This document shows, piece by piece, positions 12,114 to 22,747 of a DNA stretch of 64,000 nucleotides. The notes beneath the pieces are model-generated. The model was not told the origin of the DNA. It saw only the letters and a list, made by a program, of their open reading frames with translations, and searched no databases. The translations under genes were made by a program, and so were the position numbers. Within the stretch, counting starts at the first letter, position 1; each line of letters begins with the position of its first letter. Source of the stretch: Porphyra umbilicalis. Its lineage: Eukaryota > Rhodophyta > Bangiophyceae > Bangiales > Bangiaceae. Location of the stretch: the NCBI GenBank assembly GCA_002049455.2, contig KV918928.1, forward strand, positions 1 through 64,000, read 5' to 3'.

Positions 12114-15100
12114 ATGGACACCGGCACGCCAGCGCCGCCGCTCTTCATCTCATCGAGGGAGCACCTTCCCGTGGGTGGGCAGATGCTTCTTGATTCAGAG
12201 AGCGACGGTGGCGCCTCGCTCGTCAACCCCTAGTCCTGTAGCTCCGGCCTGCTCGAGTTTTGCGTGTCGGCAGCCATGGACACTGTCCCTGACGCTGACG
12301 TTCCAGGGCTCGATGACTTTGGCGACGAGATCTTCCAGCACGAGAGCCCAACAAGAGCGGACAGCCTGCAGCCGGACGCAAACAAGCGGCGGGGCGGAGG
12401 CCAAGCGGGCCTGGGTGGTCGCCCTGAAGGTACCGGGGTGCGCACGCGGGAGAACTTCCCGCGTGGGTCCCTTCGCGTGCTGGCCGAGGCGCTTCACATG
12501 CGTGGGGCTACGGCCATGCTCGATGACTCGTGCCTGGGCGCCGTCGACGACTCAAGTCGCTCGTCATTCCAGAAGCTGGTCGACTCGTGGCGCAACGAGC
12601 CGGGCAAGGAGGAGATCTGGGCAATCCCCTACCTATTCGGCGTGTTCACGCGCTTCTCAGTTTGGGGACAGACGGACCACGGAAAGCGGAGCGTTTGCTG
12701 TACGTGGGTGGCGGCTGATGGCTACATCCGATGCACGTGCGTGGGCAACGACGTGTACAACAGCGACTCGACCGTGCCGCGCTCCACAACGTGCGAGCAT
12801 GTCGAGGTCTTCCATTGGGCTGCGGTGCGCATGGCGCAGGCGATCAATTGCTCGTTTGGGCAGGTGCTCCAGTGGCTGCGTACCATCATGGCGGACGCGG
12901 ATCCAGTATCGTCCGAGGCAGCGAGCGAGATTGCCGAGGAGGCGCCAGTATGGCGGTTTCACAAGGACGTTGTCGTCGTCGTCTCTGCCCATCGTGGCCA
13001 TGACGTCCCGGTGCCCGTGTATCTTCCCAAGAAGGGCGTCTCGTGCGGGTTTTGCCCATTGAGTAACGTCCGTGGCTGCTCACACACGGCCATTGCTGAG
13101 CAGTACCGGACCACCAACGGCAATGTGCCGCGGGTGGTGTCTTCCAGCTCTTTGCGGTCTGCCGTGTCCGTGTTTCCCCTCTCGCTGTTTGACTATCCTT
13201 CGGTCATTGCCTTTGACCGCCGCATCGGGGACTTGGCCAAGGTGGGGGGCGTGTACATCCTCGAGGCGCCGACCACATGAATCCTGTGCGACGCCGACTT
13301 GTCGCGGTGCACGTGCTGCGACAACACGACTCTGGCTGGCCGTATCCACTCCACGCTCGGGCCTTGCGGGATGAAGGTCGTCAGACGGCAGTGTAGCTCG
13401 TGCGGCCAACGAGTGTCTCGAGAAGGGCGCAGCGAGCGCCTCATCCTGCTCTCTCTGACGTCCGCGTGCACGACGGCATGGGCGCGGGCGTGCGCGGAGC
13501 AGGTGCGGTCGGGCACCCACATCTCCGACGTACTCGCTCAATGCTATAGCAGCTGACCAGGCCTGAGGCGGGCCGACCTCCTCCCACAGACGGCCAAGGC
13601 GCGGGGCTCCGACACCCTGCGCGCGTTAATTTTGACATTCATGCGGCTAACCTCGACCAACCCCGACGGTGGGCTGTATGAGTGCTCGGCTTGCCGTCTC
13701 GCTTGCGGGCGCTACCTCGTTGTCACGGCCGACTGCATTTGTTTGGGATTTGATGCCCAGTCCCAGCCGTTCTCCTTTGAGCACGTCCACGAGGCCGTGC
13801 CCCCTGTCAACACTAAGGGCCGAAAGGGGTGCATGGTCGTCGGGGAGCAGGCGCGCCGTATGCTCCGGCACGTTCTCGTTCCCGACGATCCTGCCGCCGT
13901 GACGGACCGGACGCTGCCGTCGGCCGAGCTTGCCCTGTCCTGCCTCTTCTCTCTTCTCCCTGCCGAAGGCGCCGACGTTGGCGCGCGGACGACCGCCGGC
14001 TCGGCAAGCAATCGCGCTCTGCTGGCGATGGTGTGGAAGGTGGAGGCCGCCGCCTTACCATTAGCCGAGTCGCTACTGTTGGCGTAAGGCAACACACAAG
14101 TCAAGTCGCTTCCAGAGCGCCAAAGGCGCGCCGCGCGCGCCGAGCGTCTCAAGCTGTCCATTGCCAATTGGAAAAAGCGCAACCCAGATGCTGTTGCAGT
14201 GTACGAAGCGGCTGTGGCAGAGGTGCGGGCGGAGAAGGCGGCGGCGGCGGCGGAAGCTGCTGGCGTCAAGCAGTCGGGTGGCGGCGGTGGTACGCCTGCC
14301 TCTGCGCGCCGGCGGTCACGTCGGCAGCGCCAAGCGTCGAGCTCTACCAAAGTTCACGTTAAGCCGGGGGAGGATCCTGCGCTGAACATCCCCAAGCCCT
14401 TGTTGCAACCCGTGCTGTTGGGACTCGACGAAAATGAGGTGGAACACATCTGCCGCATGGTGTTGGCCTTCACCCTGGACCCGGTGGTGGCCGGTGTCAA
14501 AGTCCGCCACTTTGTCGGCATGCAGCAGTTTGCGGACGCGTTGAGCTCCAACGAGCCGCGCCGGTGTGTGGAGGCCATCATTGCCCAGACCACCTCCCGT
14601 GACCGCGGCCGCTTCCCCTTGACGCAGGCCGCCGAGTGCCTGTTGGAGCTCCGCCAAATCCTTGTCGCCCTGCAAGCAGCCACGCTCGTTTTTGACATCT
14701 CCCCCAAGTTTGCCACAGCCATCGCCGACGTGTTCTCGGACGCGGTGACGTGCGCACGCGCGTTTTAGGCGGACCTGTCGACGGACGTGCGCGCTCGTCA
14801 CGAGTACATGACCCGCAACCTGTCGGACAACACGAAGGAGGACGAGCTCATCGCCGCCTTCAAGGAGCGCTACCCCCACGCGTCATCTGCGGCGTTGGCG
14901 TCGGGCATGTATACCCCCGGCCGTGCCCAGTGCCGGGCTGAGCCGTTCGACAAGGCGGACAAGACCTCGTGCGGCACCTGCGAGAAGGGCTACAACTCAT
15001 CGGAGAAGTACTCTGATGGAGCCCTGACGCTGTGCTGCGCGTGCGCGCACCCCAAGATTCTGGGCTTTGTGGTGCTTGATCGTAAGGAGAGCCCCCCAGT

Positions 15101-15633
15101 TCTTATCAACGCTTTGCTCTCTCGCTTCCCCCGTCTGCCTCGGTACCTTGTGTATGACTTTGCGTGTGGTGTGGTGCGCTGCGCTATGGCGAAGCTGCCA
15201 TGGATGTTGCGGGACTTGTCTGTGGTTTTATGATCGATTCCACGTGTGCAACCACACGTGCTCCCACTTCTACAACGCCAACTCTTACGCCGAGCTTGAC
15301 TTCAAGAACACGCTGACGCACGAGCAGCGGAATGCGGCCATCCGCAGAATGGAAGCCATCCTGCGCGGGGCTGGACGCTACGGCTGCATGGCTCTCTTGT
15401 GGTACCACACGAGCGTGCTCAACTCCTTTGCGGAGTCGCGGACGGCGTTCCAGCAGCAGGCTCTTGCAGTGGCCGAGGCCGCTGACGAGCAGCGCGTGCG
15501 CTTGGCTGGGCAGCACATTTTTGCATCCTCTACCACTTTCAAGCCGCGGGTCAACTTGCCGCCGCACTTTGACATGCGTGCCGACTACTTTCGACGCTAT
15601 GCTTGTCGCTGCTGCGGCTACAAGGAGTTGTAG
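12114..15633 (+). pseudogene. KDZ/HMGXB3-like transposase, decayed
   Basis: A good ATG context (gccATGg) at 12114 starts a single frame that continues in register for about 3.1 kb but contains five stops: TAG 12231, TGA 13278, TGA 13554, TAA 14085 and TAG 14766. A one-base shift near 15230 then moves to the last block (to 15633). Domains in order: a SWIM-like finger (RCTC...TTCEHVEVFHW, about 12728-12825), further Cys clusters (CGFCPLSNVRGCSH; RCTCCDNTTL; RQCSSCGQRV), a coiled basic-Ala stretch (about 14140-14340), a CxxC element (KTSCGTCEKGYN), the signature VYDFACGV (D codon 15156-15158) and DRFHVCNHTCSHFYN followed by NTLTHEQRNAAIRR. From memory, YDxAC and the NxxxxEQxN motif are the RNase H-fold acidic sites of Kyakuja-Dileera-Zisupton transposases and HMGXB3-like proteins with associated Cys clusters. 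All five stops can be explained as transitions from Arg or Gln codons. No terminal inverted repeats were found. Confidence 0.6.
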
Positions 15634-18042
15634 CCGGTCTATGTGGGGCGTTGTCGTCGTGTGGCATTTGCCTCCTTTTCTTTCTTCTCGTGTGTGTTCC
15701 TTGCAGGGTGGAAGGGGGGGGGGGGGCGTGGTTGTCGCGTGGGGGCGTGTGGTGACGGGCTGCTGCTTTTTCTCAAGGGCATTGCTTGGATAGTGGGGGG
15801 GGCGTGGCCACATCGGGGCGCGTGGGGGCAGGGTACATGATGGGCTTGGGCTTCGCTTGCAGGGGAGGACCACTGCACAGCGTCCTGGATGGTTCACATC
15901 GTCCCGACTAGCGTACGAAAGAGGAGAAAAAATACATTTTTTTCTCGTGCATGGGCAAGTCGATGAGCACGAGGTGGTTGCCCGCGCGCCACGGAAGAAA
16001 GTCATCAGAGGCAACATGCAGCATGAGGGGGCGGGGGGGGGCGGAGGAGGTAGGCAGCCATGTACTTGGGCCAACGACGGCAGGTCGTGAGTCAACGTGC
16101 AACAACAGGCGATGATGATGGGGGTAGCGAAGGTGGTGGCGGGGGGGGAGGGTCGGCGTCGGGCAGGTCCGCGTCGGGCACAGCAAGCACAGCACGCAAC
16201 GAATGCAGCAACCGTGCACGGCTCGAGGTGATGCCCGCTCAGCCCAAGACAATGTTGATCGGCGACTTGCGCGTGTGCGGCACAACACTTCCCAGTTCCG
16301 GCGCATTGACCAGGTCGGCGCGTCTGTCTGGTACTGACACGCTCCCGGACAGGCTCTTTTCAGACATCACGGGTACCGCTGTTGCCTTGATGTCTGGGGG
16401 CTTTGCCTTAATGTCTGGGGCCTTCAGACACGCTGTCTCAGGCCGATTGAGATGTCCGGTTAACAGCCTTGAGCTCTTAACTGAAGGTTGGTATTCTGCG
16501 TATACTGTCGCCCGACGCGCGCTGCACGTGAGGCGATCCTCCGCGCCGCAGTGTGTGGCCCAGATCGCCGGCGCTTGGGCAGCTTTCCCCCCCCCAGACG
16601 CCCATTCCTGATGTGTGCCGCCCGCCCCTCCGTCGTTTAACCAGATCGGCTGCTTCGGCGGCGTTGCAACGGATCTTGGTCCTCCCCTTCCCCCCTCGCG
16701 CACACCTGTTGTCCCCGTCCTTGCCATTGTCCCAGGCACGTATCCCCCCCCCCTTGCTTCCTTGGAGCGTGCCCTATGTGAAGGTATGTGGACGCATGTG
16801 AGACGACTTGCTGTGATTTTTTTATGCCAACCTTTGAGCTGGATATGTTTGGGGGGACGGGAGGCGGGGACGGGAGAGAGGCGCGGGGGGAGTACGAAGG
16901 AGGTGGAAGAGGAGAGGGGATGGAGACAGGGGACGGGGGCATCTCTCGCTGCGCCGCGTCCGCACTATCGGCGTACAGCCGGACGCCACCCCCGCAACCT
17001 CTCCCGTCGGATTGGCCCATTTGGACGCCGCCGTGACGACCACCCGCTTCACGACCACCCAGATCTCTCTCCGTCGGAGAGGTGAGTAAGTGGGGAGTGT
17101 CCGACTGCCGGGTTGTTTTGTCTGAACTGGCCACTGACCTGTACACGCCGCTCTGCTCTTGGCTCTGTTTCTGCACCTCATTCTGTGCTATGGTGTTTAC
17201 CGTATGTTCCTGTACTTTTTCTGTCTACATCTATCTGCTCTTTTTGTGCCTTGCCTTTTTTTTGCAGTGGGGGGAAGCGGGCGGGGGCTTGGGGCGTTCG
17301 TGCCGCTCGCTTCACCGGCTCATGTTAATTTCCACTTGCTCGATTGCACTTGACTATAGGTTCACATGGCAGCACTAATAAATACCATTGAAATCAACTA
17401 CTATAAGCAACAGTGTCAGAGAACACTGAGAACCAAACAGGTGTGTGCTTACAGTGAAGTGAGGAGCGTTGTGAGCCAACCAAAGTGCCATCAGATCGAC
17501 CTTTTTTCCTGGATCCTTGACGACGGGAGGGCCCCCGCGACCGGAATACGGCGGGTCAACTTGGAGCCTACAGACGAAAATATTTCTCCTGTGAGTGTCA
17601 GATCGGTGCTGTTCAAGGTGGCTGGATATCCAGGAAATTTTTCCCGTAGGATTGGCGTGCGTTGCCTCTGCGGGCCCTCCGCCCATCGCCGTCGGTGGCG
17701 TCGGCGGCGGGGGTCAGGGCGGGAACCCTCCCCTCCCCCCCCCTCCCCCCCCTTCTTCCCCTCCCCGCCCCGCTCGTCGCTCTCCTGCCGCCCGCGGGGA
17801 CCCCCGCCGCGGATCCGCACCTGGTCACGGCGGCGCTCACTACGCTTCGCTCGGTCGCCGTCGTTGACGCGGCGTGCGCGGCGCTCAAGACTCCCATCCC
17901 CGCCGTCGCGGCGTTGCGCGCCCCACCCCGCTCTGTCACCGTCACGCTGGCGGTGGGTGTGAGTTCAACGATGACCATGCTCGCTCGTCGGTGCACACCC
18001 TCAGTGTCAGGTCGCATCAGTGTAAGCAGGAAGATGCCCATG
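15634..18042. other. No recognisable gene; G-runs and a purine-rich tract
   Basis: A 13-base G run at about 15714-15726, more G-runs near 16030 and 16140, a short direct repeat of gatgtctggggg at about 16388-16420, and a ~95-base almost pure purine tract at about 16850-16945. Two similar segments (near 16990 and 17640) both read NLSRRIG/NFSRRIG in translation but in different surroundings; no gene could be assembled. Confidence 0.35.
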
Positions 18043-18108
18043 TGATTTAAATCATGAGACCCTCCGAGTAAATGATTTAAATCATTAAAATCAGCATGAT
18101 TTAAATCA
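18043..18108. repeat. Three copies of the palindrome TGATTTAAATCA
   Basis: Perfect 12-bp palindromes at 18043-18054, 18073-18084 and 18097-18108, spaced 30 and 24 bp apart. AT-rich, in contrast to the flanks. Confidence 0.85.
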
Positions 18109-18328
18109 AATAAAAATCACATCCTATCTCTGGCAGATCGCATCTCACAGCGATCGCAAGGAACTTTCGGACACAGCACGCCTGCTACGTTGCCGCAACC
18201 ACGCAAGCGGGCCCCGCCGATGAGGATTCGCCTCATCGCAGTCACGTGGCCGCACGACATGATCCGAAGAGAGCTCTCGTCCAATCATTCGTGTCAGATG
18301 CAGGGCCGCCCAACAGGCTATTTCCTTT

Positions 18329-18387
18329 CCGAGCACGTTCACGTGTGCGAGAGTTTTGAAAAATCTCGCACACGTGAACGTGCTCGG
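18329..18387. repeat. Perfect 24-bp inverted repeat, 11-nt loop
   Basis: Arms at 18329-18352 and 18364-18387 match without error around the loop gttttgaaaaa; each arm contains the E-box-like CACGTG. Followed by short repeats of cggcccg/tcggtccg. Could be a foldback element core, a protein-binding site or a strong hairpin; no adjacent gene. Confidence 0.9.
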
Positions 18388-18609
18388 CCCGCATCGGCCC
18401 GAATCGGTCCGCTTCGGCCCGTTTCGGTCGGTAAGTCCGTTCGTGCGCGGGTCACCCGATCACTCCAATAATGTCCAAACTGGTTGACGTGATTGGGGCG
18501 TGATTGGAACGTCGCGTTCCCATTGGCTAGAGCGCACTTGTGCACGCCGTGCGCGCGCCGTCAAAACAGAGCCTTAGACCACGTTCCTGGGAGAGCTCAA
18601 GTTTCCTTG

Positions 18610-19042
18610 TATTGCTGATCCCCCAATTTTGTCCTCATCGGCCAAGACCGGGACTGCTTTGTAAAACAGGCCAACCATTAGTCTAGAAAAGCATCAAACA
18701 GCTGCTGAGTGCGTATCTTCGACGCACCATTGGCTCTCCAACGGCCAGGTCCGTGCAGAATCGAGATTCTCCGTTTTCTTGAGATATTCTTCCTTTCTCA
18801 GTCGTCTCATGTGGTAAAGTAGCCCAGAGCAGTGAGTTATCGAGATTATCTTCAGGATTCTCAGATAATCTCAGAAAAACGAGTGCGCCGATTGTGCGTT
18901 TGCGGGCCGTACGGGCACTTTCTGTAAAGACGGGACCCGACATGCACTGCTGTTGCTCCTCTTGGCCAATCACAAACGTCCCTGCATTGCTGTTGCACTC
19001 CCGTTCTCTGGCGATGAGGACAAAATTGGGGGATCAGCAATA
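18610..19042. mobile_element. Inverted-repeat element, 433 bp, MITE-like
   Basis: A 31-bp perfect inverted repeat (18610-18640 and 19012-19042), beginning TATTGCTGATCCCCC, bounds a non-coding interior. The outermost bases are TA on both sides, as expected if a TA target was duplicated. A 10-bp stem (gagattatct/agataatctc, about 18840-18872) lies inside. No transposase. Confidence 0.6.
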
Positions 19043-19098
19043 TACAGTTGTATACAGGGTTTTACAGGCCTCCGTTTCTTGCACAAGCGGCGGTTCTT

Positions 19099-19192
19099 CG
19101 TGCACGATTCTTGTCTGGGAGTTGCACAGAGTCAGTGTCTGTGCAAGAATTATGTACCAAACCTGGCAGCAGGCGTGCAAGAATCGTGCACG
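19099..19192. repeat. 15-bp inverted repeat
   Basis: cgtgcacgattcttg at 19099-19113 and its exact complement at 19178-19192, 64 bp apart. Possibly the remnant of a further foldback element next to the one ending at 19042. Confidence 0.7.
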
Positions 19193-19389
19193 TTGCGGTG
19201 CAGAATTTCTGCATCTCGCTGCACAACCGTCATTCCAGTTCTACAAGCGGGAAGCTGGGCCGGAGTCTGGGCGCCGTGTGACAAAGATCAGGGTTAAAGG
19301 GGCAATGTCTGCCCACACCGACAATGCCACAGCCTCTTTTCATTCCCCACCCGTCATGGGTTCAGTCGCAGCACAAGACACTGAAGGCA

Positions 19390-19527
19390 TACAGCCGTTC
19401 TCCCAAAGATCCCGCACTCCAACTGTTGCAAAGTTGTTCCAAATCGGCCTCTGCGGGGTCGTAGAGGCCGATTTGGCACTTTTTTTTGCAACTGATGGAG
19501 TCCGGGAATTTTGGGAGAACGGCTGTA
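19390..19527. mobile_element. Foldback MITE, 138 bp, TA-flanked
   Basis: The terminal 18 bases TACAGCCGTTCTCCCAAA (19390-19407) are perfectly inverted at 19510-19527, and the two halves remain largely complementary to the centre (CCAAATCGGCCTCT inverted as AGAGGCCGATTTGG), so nearly the whole element is one imperfect hairpin. Ends read TA-CAG...CTG-TA, a Tc1/mariner-style arrangement with TA as presumed target duplication. No coding capacity. Confidence 0.75.
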
Positions 19528-20870
19528 GCACCAGAAGCCAAATGACCGCTTCCCAATGAAGCTACTCCAGCAGGGTACCTCTGATGTGCTCCTGGTAGCC
19601 GGGGAGATGGCTTCCGATAGTTTCCTAGATTCCGCATCCCCATGTTGACGTCCTCCCGGCCTCGTGGACATTAGTCGAATTCACCCTTCTTTCGGAAGTC
19701 TGGTTGCTCTTTGGGAGCGGGGGGGGTGAGGTGCGGAGGGGTACAGGAGTGATAAGCAACTGAATGTCAGTCTTTGGAGTGCGAAATGAGGTTGAGCATG
19801 TTGCCTGTGGAGCCGCTCTAGAGGGAGAACAAGTGTCGCTCAGAGCAAACCCTGCAACGTCGATCCCATTCTCCAATTGGGGAATCTAGAGGTGCAACGT
19901 GTGGCACGCTGAATGGAAAGCCCATTCTGGGGGCCCTATTTGGGGCGATGTAGTTGGGTTGAAACGAGCCACAAGACGGTCCGAATGGGGTCATTATTGC
20001 TGGGTTGAGCCTAGCCCCATTCTGCTACATCAATTTTGAGTGAAACCGAAGAAGGGCTAAAGGATCTCCATCGGCGCTTAATGAAACGAATCCACCGAAA
20101 ATATGGCCTGAGAGCGTCTGGAGCAGTCGCGGTGAGATCGCCACGTCCCTATCAAGCGCCAGATACGCCGCTACAATCGTCGAAACCGATGACAACGTCG
20201 AAGAAAAGGGAGTTTAATGGGACTATCGGGCCGACACCTGGCACGGCCACGACATTAACAGGGCACACAAAAGATGCGACGGGCCCTGGGCACTGTGCCA
20301 TCTCCTCGTGTGCAGTCTCTTCGTTGGCAATCGGATCGGTTCGGGGCATCCAAGAAGCGGTAGGCGGCTGGGCGGGCAAACAGGCCAACGGGCGTCGTCA
20401 CTTGTGCGATCCGCATCGTGCGGCAGGATCGACGCGAGATGCCAACAGGTCAGATACATCGCCAGCGACGCTCTTGGGAGTAGTTTTCAAACCGCCCAGC
20501 CTGGGGGGAAGCGTTGTGAGTGGCCGAAGCAGTAAATCGAACCAGTCTGTCGTCCTGGATTGCATCACTTTTGCCCAAAACTGTACTTTTGGAATGTGGT
20601 CGACGCCACAAACAGTCCGTTTCGGTCCCACATGCCCGATGCTCGGTGTATCCTGGCCCGCGTCATCGGATGAGATCGTGCACGAGTGAGCCACTGAAGA
20701 GGGGTCGAAGCGATTTGCGCAATTTGTGGACACAGCGACGGCACAGAACGGATGGCCAGCAAGTCACGTGACAAGCTCGTCATCCTTTGACGTTGGAACA
20801 ACCCCCGCGCTAACGCCCTCTCTGGCTCTGGAGGCGTGACGGCAGTCAGCGCCGCGACTCGTCAGGGGCC
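19528..20870. other. No convincing gene
   Basis: A 217-codon frame at 20036-20689 begins with TTG and gives a featureless Ser/Thr-rich product; I do not call it. Composition is less GC-rich than the flanks. Confidence 0.4.
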
Positions 20871-21030
20871 GCCTCGCGGCCTCTCAGCTCTCCGACGCAT
20901 GTCGCGCGGTCCCTCAGGCATCCGACGTGGCCGGCGCGGCCCCTCAGCCGTCCGATGGGGGCCGCGCGGCCTCTCAGCCGTCCGACGTGGCCCGTGCGGC
21001 CCCCCAGCCGTCCTACGTGGGTGGCGTGCA
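20871..21030. repeat. Minisatellite, 30-bp unit, about five copies
   Basis: Unit approximates ctcagccgtccgacgtggcc plus ccgcgcggcc. Being a multiple of three it stays open in several frames, which produces spurious repetitive peptides. Confidence 0.85.
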
Positions 21031-21952
21031 TGCGTGCGGTTCCCGCCTGCAAACGGGTCGGCGTGAACAGGCTGTGGTGGCGGGTCCCACAGGCTCGTCC
21101 CTCCGGATCGGACCAGATTGTGTTGCGCGGACGGTGGGGCTCTGTGGACGCGCTCCACGTGTGTCGACCGCCTGCCTGCGCGCTGGTCGGTCCCCGTGCG
21201 TATCATTTTTTCGTGTGCCTGGGCCCCTGCGAAGCGGGCCCGGCTGAGGGCTGGGCGCTCGCACGCCGTCGGACGGTAGGTGGGAGTGGGCGTCACGCGG
21301 CGACGCGCCTCCTTTCTGTGGTACGCACGCCGACGTGCTCTGTCGCCCGCTTCTTGTTCACCCTCGTGCGCCGTGTGCGAGCCCGCCCCCACTCACCCTT
21401 CCCGCCCACCCCAACCGCTCGTATGACGCGTGTTAAGGGCGCCGGGGACACGCGACGGCGCCGTGCACAACGGCTGCGCAACGGTCGCCTGGCCGCCCTG
21501 CCCTCTCCGCCCTCCCCGCCCTGCACCTGTACGAGGCCGTGCAACCACGGGGCCGCTGACGGGCGCCCCCCCCCTTTCCCCCCCACCTCCTCCCCAACGG
21601 TGCGCGCCACCCCGCAACTGCTCCCGCCCCCGGTCCTGTCGCTGTGTCGGTCCCTGTGACCACGGCGCATTGGACGTTTCCCCCCCCCGCTTGCCGCGGG
21701 CCATGCAGCCGCGCCTGCCATCCCGCCGTCACCCTTGCCCCCCTCCATTGGGGCGGCGGGACAATCGGCCGCTTTTTTACGGCGGCCGGCCTCCCGTACA
21801 AGAGCGTCGCGTTCGTGCACGGCTTGACGACGGGCGCGACGGCCATCCGCTTTTACCTGGCGCACGGCGGTTTGCGCACCCGCACGGCGGTCGTGACTAC
21901 CCCTGTAGGCCAAGCCCCCCGCGAGGACCGGTGGGCCCTTCTCACGGCCCCC
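21031..21952. other. GC-rich, no recognisable gene
   Basis: Runs of C (for example around 21565-21590) and overlapping open frames on both strands with Arg/Pro/Gly-rich translations. Nothing domain-like. Confidence 0.35.
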
Positions 21953-22071
21953 CTCGGTGGAGCCCTCGTCGAGGGCCGGCGGGTCCCCCACAAGGCCTCC
22001 CTCGGTGAAGCCCCCCTCGCGGGCCGGCGGGTCCCCCACAAGGTCTTCCTCGGTGGAGTTCTCCTCGATGG
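21953..22071. repeat. 48-bp tandem repeat, 2.5 copies
   Basis: Units at 21953-22000 and 22001-22048 and a partial third share ctcggtg..gccc and gggccggcgggtcccccaca. They lie immediately outside the 5' LTR of the gypsy element. Confidence 0.75.
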
Positions 22072-22107
22072 ACGTTGGACGACCATCGGTGCGCGTACGG
22101 AGGCCCC

Positions 22108-22604
22108 TGTGGCGGTCGGGGGTCCCCAGTCGGAAGCGGCGTGGCCCCTCAGCTGTGGACAGCACACCCCCGGCGGCCGTCCCAAAATATCCCGATCCAG
22201 GCCAGCAAGGGAATGACCTGTCCAGATCTCGGGGAGATTGGATTCGGTCGGGGGCGGGGCTTTTCCCAAGCGGTTTTCCCAGCCCCCCTACTGCTTGTTT
22301 GAACTTTTCGCTTTGGAGGGATTTATCAGTTTGTTGCATTTGGGGTGGCTACTTTGGCCACCGGCGTTCGGGTTTGGGAGGGGTTTATTGACAGCGGGGA
22401 CGCCGTCCCCGTCGCCGTTTGATAAAACCAACTGTGCTTTGGACTACGATTCCCCCCTGGGCTTTGCCGTGATCCTCTCCTCCCGTTGGGGGAAGGCTGG
22501 GCTGTGGGTCGATTTCCGTGGCAGTTCCTTCGACGGACCGAGCTGATCAAGAGGTCACTTCGGCCAGACGACGAACCAACGTGGTGGTGCTTAGAACCGC
22601 TACA
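22108..22604 (+). repeat. 5' LTR of gypsy A
   Basis: 497 bp, TGTGGCGG... to ...CCGCTACA, near-identical to the split 3' LTR. It should carry the element promoter; I could not place a TATA box. Confidence 0.93.
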
Positions 22605-22609
22605 ATGTT

Positions 22610-22626
22610 TGGTGGAGCAGCAGGGG
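22610..22626 (+). promoter_or_regulatory. Primer binding site of gypsy A
   Basis: TGGTGGAGCAGCAGGGG starts five bases after the LTR; TGG pairs with a tRNA 3' CCA and the following bases read as acceptor plus T-arm complement. The second gypsy element has TGGTAGAGCAGCAGGGG at the same place (minus strand, near 58220-58236), so the site is conserved. The tRNA was not identified. Confidence 0.6.
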
Positions 22627-22747
22627 ATTCCGGCCGTTGCCACGCCCGTACTGGGTAGCCGGTTCCCCGATCGTCTGTTGGTTTGTGAGTTCAAGGCGAC
22701 GTGGATCTCCGCGTCGGTCTGTCGTCGACTACCGCCCGGCCACTACG

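Noticed and set aside
11794..13062. 422-codon plus ORF
   Set aside because: Out-of-frame shadow over the KDZ-like gene, Arg/Ser-rich.
20036..20689. 217-codon ORF
   Set aside because: Starts with TTG, no codon bias, no domain, Ser/Thr-rich random look.
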